Source: Hyphomicrobiales bacterium (GTDB taxonomy: Bacteria > Pseudomonadota > Alphaproteobacteria > Rhizobiales > Kaistiaceae). Taken from it: a DNA stretch of 8,004 nt. The DNA is taken from contig JAFKJZ010000083.1 of NCBI GenBank assembly GCA_017305815.1, positions 1 to 8,004 of the forward strand, read 5' to 3'. A model generated the notes under the pieces. It was given only the letters and a program-made list of their open reading frames with translations, did no database searches and was not told the origin of the DNA. Shown here piece after piece: positions 7,335-8,004 of this stretch. The position numbers and the translations under genes are program-made. Positions within the stretch are counted from its first letter, which is position 1. Each line of letters begins with the position of its first letter.

Positions 7335-7367
7335 ATGCGATAGAGGCTGGCATGCGCCGGGTCAATT
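7335..7367 (-). promoter_or_regulatory. Predicted sigma-70 promoter of the exonuclease gene (twin copy 2)
   Basis: Read on the minus strand, -35 TTGACC (7365-7360), spacer of 17 bases (7359-7343) and -10 TATCGC (7342-7337), preceded by an A/T run (AAAATT) that resembles a short UP-element. The predicted start near 7330 leaves about 42 leader bases before the TTG start. It differs from the bioM copy only at four consecutive spacer bases (7350-7353) within the 33-base block. Confidence 0.7.
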
Positions 7368-7403
7368 TTCGCAGGGCCTCGCGCGAGCCTTAAACGATCG
7401 CCC

Positions 7404-7445
7404 CTTTCATTGGAAAGAAAAGTGCCATATCTTTTCTATGGAAAG
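7404..7445 (+). promoter_or_regulatory. Repeated dyad operator in the toxin-antitoxin leader
   Basis: Two copies of TTTC-N4-GAAAG lie at 7405-7417 and 7433-7445 (middles ATTG and TATG; 11 of 13 bases identical), with centres 28 bases apart. Between and overlapping them is a further 7-base inverted repeat, AGAAAAG (7416-7422) with CTTTTCT (7431-7437), around an 8-base spacer. A -10-like TATCTT (7428-7433) falls inside it, though a convincing -35 is not resolved. The last copy runs into the Shine-Dalgarno site. By analogy with Xre-type antitoxins, which repress their own operons, these are probable antitoxin-binding sites (inference). Confidence 0.55.
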
Positions 7446-7448
7446 GAG
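7443..7448 (+). promoter_or_regulatory. Shine-Dalgarno site of the antitoxin gene
   Basis: AAGGAG lies six bases before ATG 7455. It is the strongest ribosome-binding site seen in the window and fixes the start at 7455 rather than the frame opening at 7410. An in-frame GTG directly before the ATG is less well spaced. Confidence 0.85.
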
Positions 7449-7454
7449 AGGGTG

Positions 7455-7832
7455 ATGCTCAAGCTGCAACCCGCCGCCCGGCCCGAGGCCGGACCGGTCC
7501 TCACCAAGGCGGCCATCCGCGCCGCCGACCAGCTACGCCTGACCGCGCGCGTTCTCGCCGCGATCCTCGGCGTCAGCGAGGCGACGGTGTCGCGCATGAA
7601 GCGCGGCGATTTCGCTCTCGCGCCCGGCACCAAGCCCTTCGAACTCGCCGTGCTCCTCGTCCGCCTGTTCCGCTCCCTCGATGCAATCGTCGGCGGTGAC
7701 GGCGCGGTCGCGACAGCCTGGCTCGACAATCCGAATCTGGTCCTTGGCGGCCGGCCCGTCGAAAAACTGCAAACCGTGAGCGGGCTGGTCGATGTCATCG
7801 CCTATCTGGACGCGCGTCGCGCTCTCGTCTGA
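7455..7832 (+). CDS. Xre/MbcA/ParS-type antitoxin of a RES-Xre toxin-antitoxin pair
   Basis: A 125-residue protein with two parts. A helix-turn-helix region at about 30-51 (LTARVLAAILGVSEATVSRM) would bind DNA. A C-terminal toxin-binding domain of the DUF2384 type follows at about 70-123, marked by DNPNLVLGGRPVEKLQTVSG (91-110) and a closing IAYLDARR. In this family the C-terminal domain blocks the active site of the RES toxin, and the whole complex usually represses its own promoter. Position supports the call: the gene precedes and overlaps by 41 bases a RES-domain gene, and repeated dyads lie just upstream. The frame is open from 7410, but those residues (MERKVPYLFYG...) come from the operator and are not expected to be translated. 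It is transcribed divergently from the exonuclease gene. Confidence 0.9.
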   Translation: MLKLQPAARPEAGPVLTKAAIRAADQLRLTARVLAAILGVSEATVSRMKRGDFALAPGTKPFELAVLLVRLFRSLDAIVGGDGAVATAWLDNPNLVLGGRPVEKLQTVSGLVDVIAYLDARRALV

Positions 7833-8004
7833 GTTCCGGTCGTTCGCCGGGCCGTGCTGGCGTCTGGTCGAGGCGCAGCATCGCGTCTCGACCCTGAAGC
7901 TGACCGATACGCTGGCCGAGCAGGCGCTGCTGGAAGAGCTGATCGAGGACGCCAAGCCGGCGATCCCGCCGGATTGCCGCCATCTCGATTTCCTGCTCGC
8001 AACA
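7792..8004 (+). CDS. RES-domain toxin, N-terminal part (truncated by window end)
   Basis: The frame starts at ATG 7792 and stays open for 71 codons to the last base, where it is cut off. The protein begins MSSPIWTRVALSSEFR and continues with CWRLVEAQHRVSTLKLTDTL, AEQALLEELIEDAKPAIP and CRHLDFLLAT. The WR-x-VEAQH-x-VST-x-KL block and the HLDFLLAT block are the recognisable start of RES-domain proteins that pair with Xre/MbcA antitoxins. Characterised members degrade NAD+ (for example MbcT) or ADP-ribosylate phosphoribosyl pyrophosphate synthetase (ParT), halting growth. Which activity this one has cannot be read from the N-terminus, and the later conserved residues lie outside the window. There is no clear ribosome-binding site before the ATG; it starts 41 bases inside the antitoxin gene, so translation is probably coupled to the antitoxin. 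Confidence 0.87.
   Translation, partial: MSSPIWTRVALSSEFRSFAGPCWRLVEAQHRVSTLKLTDTLAEQALLEELIEDAKPAIPPDCRHLDFLLAT

Noticed and set aside
6632..7393. 253-codon + frame opposite the exonuclease
   Set aside because: It is antisense to a gene with all three DEDDh motifs and spans both predicted minus-strand promoters. No coding signature is visible.
7410..7454. N-terminal extension of the antitoxin from 7410
   Set aside because: That codon lies in the dyad operator and has no Shine-Dalgarno site, whereas ATG 7455 has AAGGAG at ideal spacing.
1..8004. CRISPR arrays, tRNA or rRNA genes, insertion sequences, riboswitches
   Set aside because: I saw no regularly spaced repeats, cloverleaf-like segments, transposase frames or recognised riboswitch cores. 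This was a search by eye; covariance-model and repeat searches were not run.

Overview
The window is high-GC bacterial DNA from an alphaproteobacterium, most likely Hyphomicrobiales (Rhizobiales). The evidence is the strong third-position GC bias, the alphaproteobacterial protein types (an IleRS of the long eukaryote-like class and a three-gene bioMNY biotin importer), and palindromic CCCTCTCCCGC-type intergenic repeats that I recall as common in such genomes. The genus cannot be fixed by eye. Most genes are ordinary housekeeping or transport genes. The less routine material is in the last 1.4 kb.

Layout. Bases 1-170 are the 3' end of purK on the + strand. Bases 171-458 are a 288-base spacer with two palindromic repeats in opposite orientation and no gene. 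Bases 459-3611 are ileS (+), closed by a strong intrinsic terminator at 3633-3671. Bases 3702-4694 encode a YhbW/MsnO8-type luciferase-like oxidoreductase (+). It converges, across 36 bases, on a minus-strand operon bioM-bioN-bioY (6599 down to 4731), which encodes the ATPase, transmembrane T protein and biotin-binding S protein of an ECF importer. Upstream and in the same direction lies a DEDDh 3'-5' exonuclease gene (about 7288 down to 6692). Divergent from it, at 7455-7832, is a Xre/MbcA/ParS-type antitoxin gene (+). It overlaps by 41 bases the start of a RES-domain toxin gene (7792 onward), which runs off the window.

How the parts work together. BioM and BioN form the energising module, with start and stop codons overlapping as ATGA, and BioY supplies the substrate specificity. 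The exonuclease gene and bioM each have a nearly identical sigma-70-type promoter (TTGACC, 17 bases, TATCGC). The two 33-base copies match at 29 positions, including most of the spacer, so the two minus-strand units appear to have matched promoters. The antitoxin-toxin pair has a leader of repeated TTTC-N4-GAAAG dyads just upstream of a textbook Shine-Dalgarno site, which suggests autoregulation by the antitoxin. No CRISPR array, tRNA, rRNA or insertion sequence was seen. No wholly new system is evident; the best leads are the twin promoters, the toxin-antitoxin operator and the repeat pair beside ileS.
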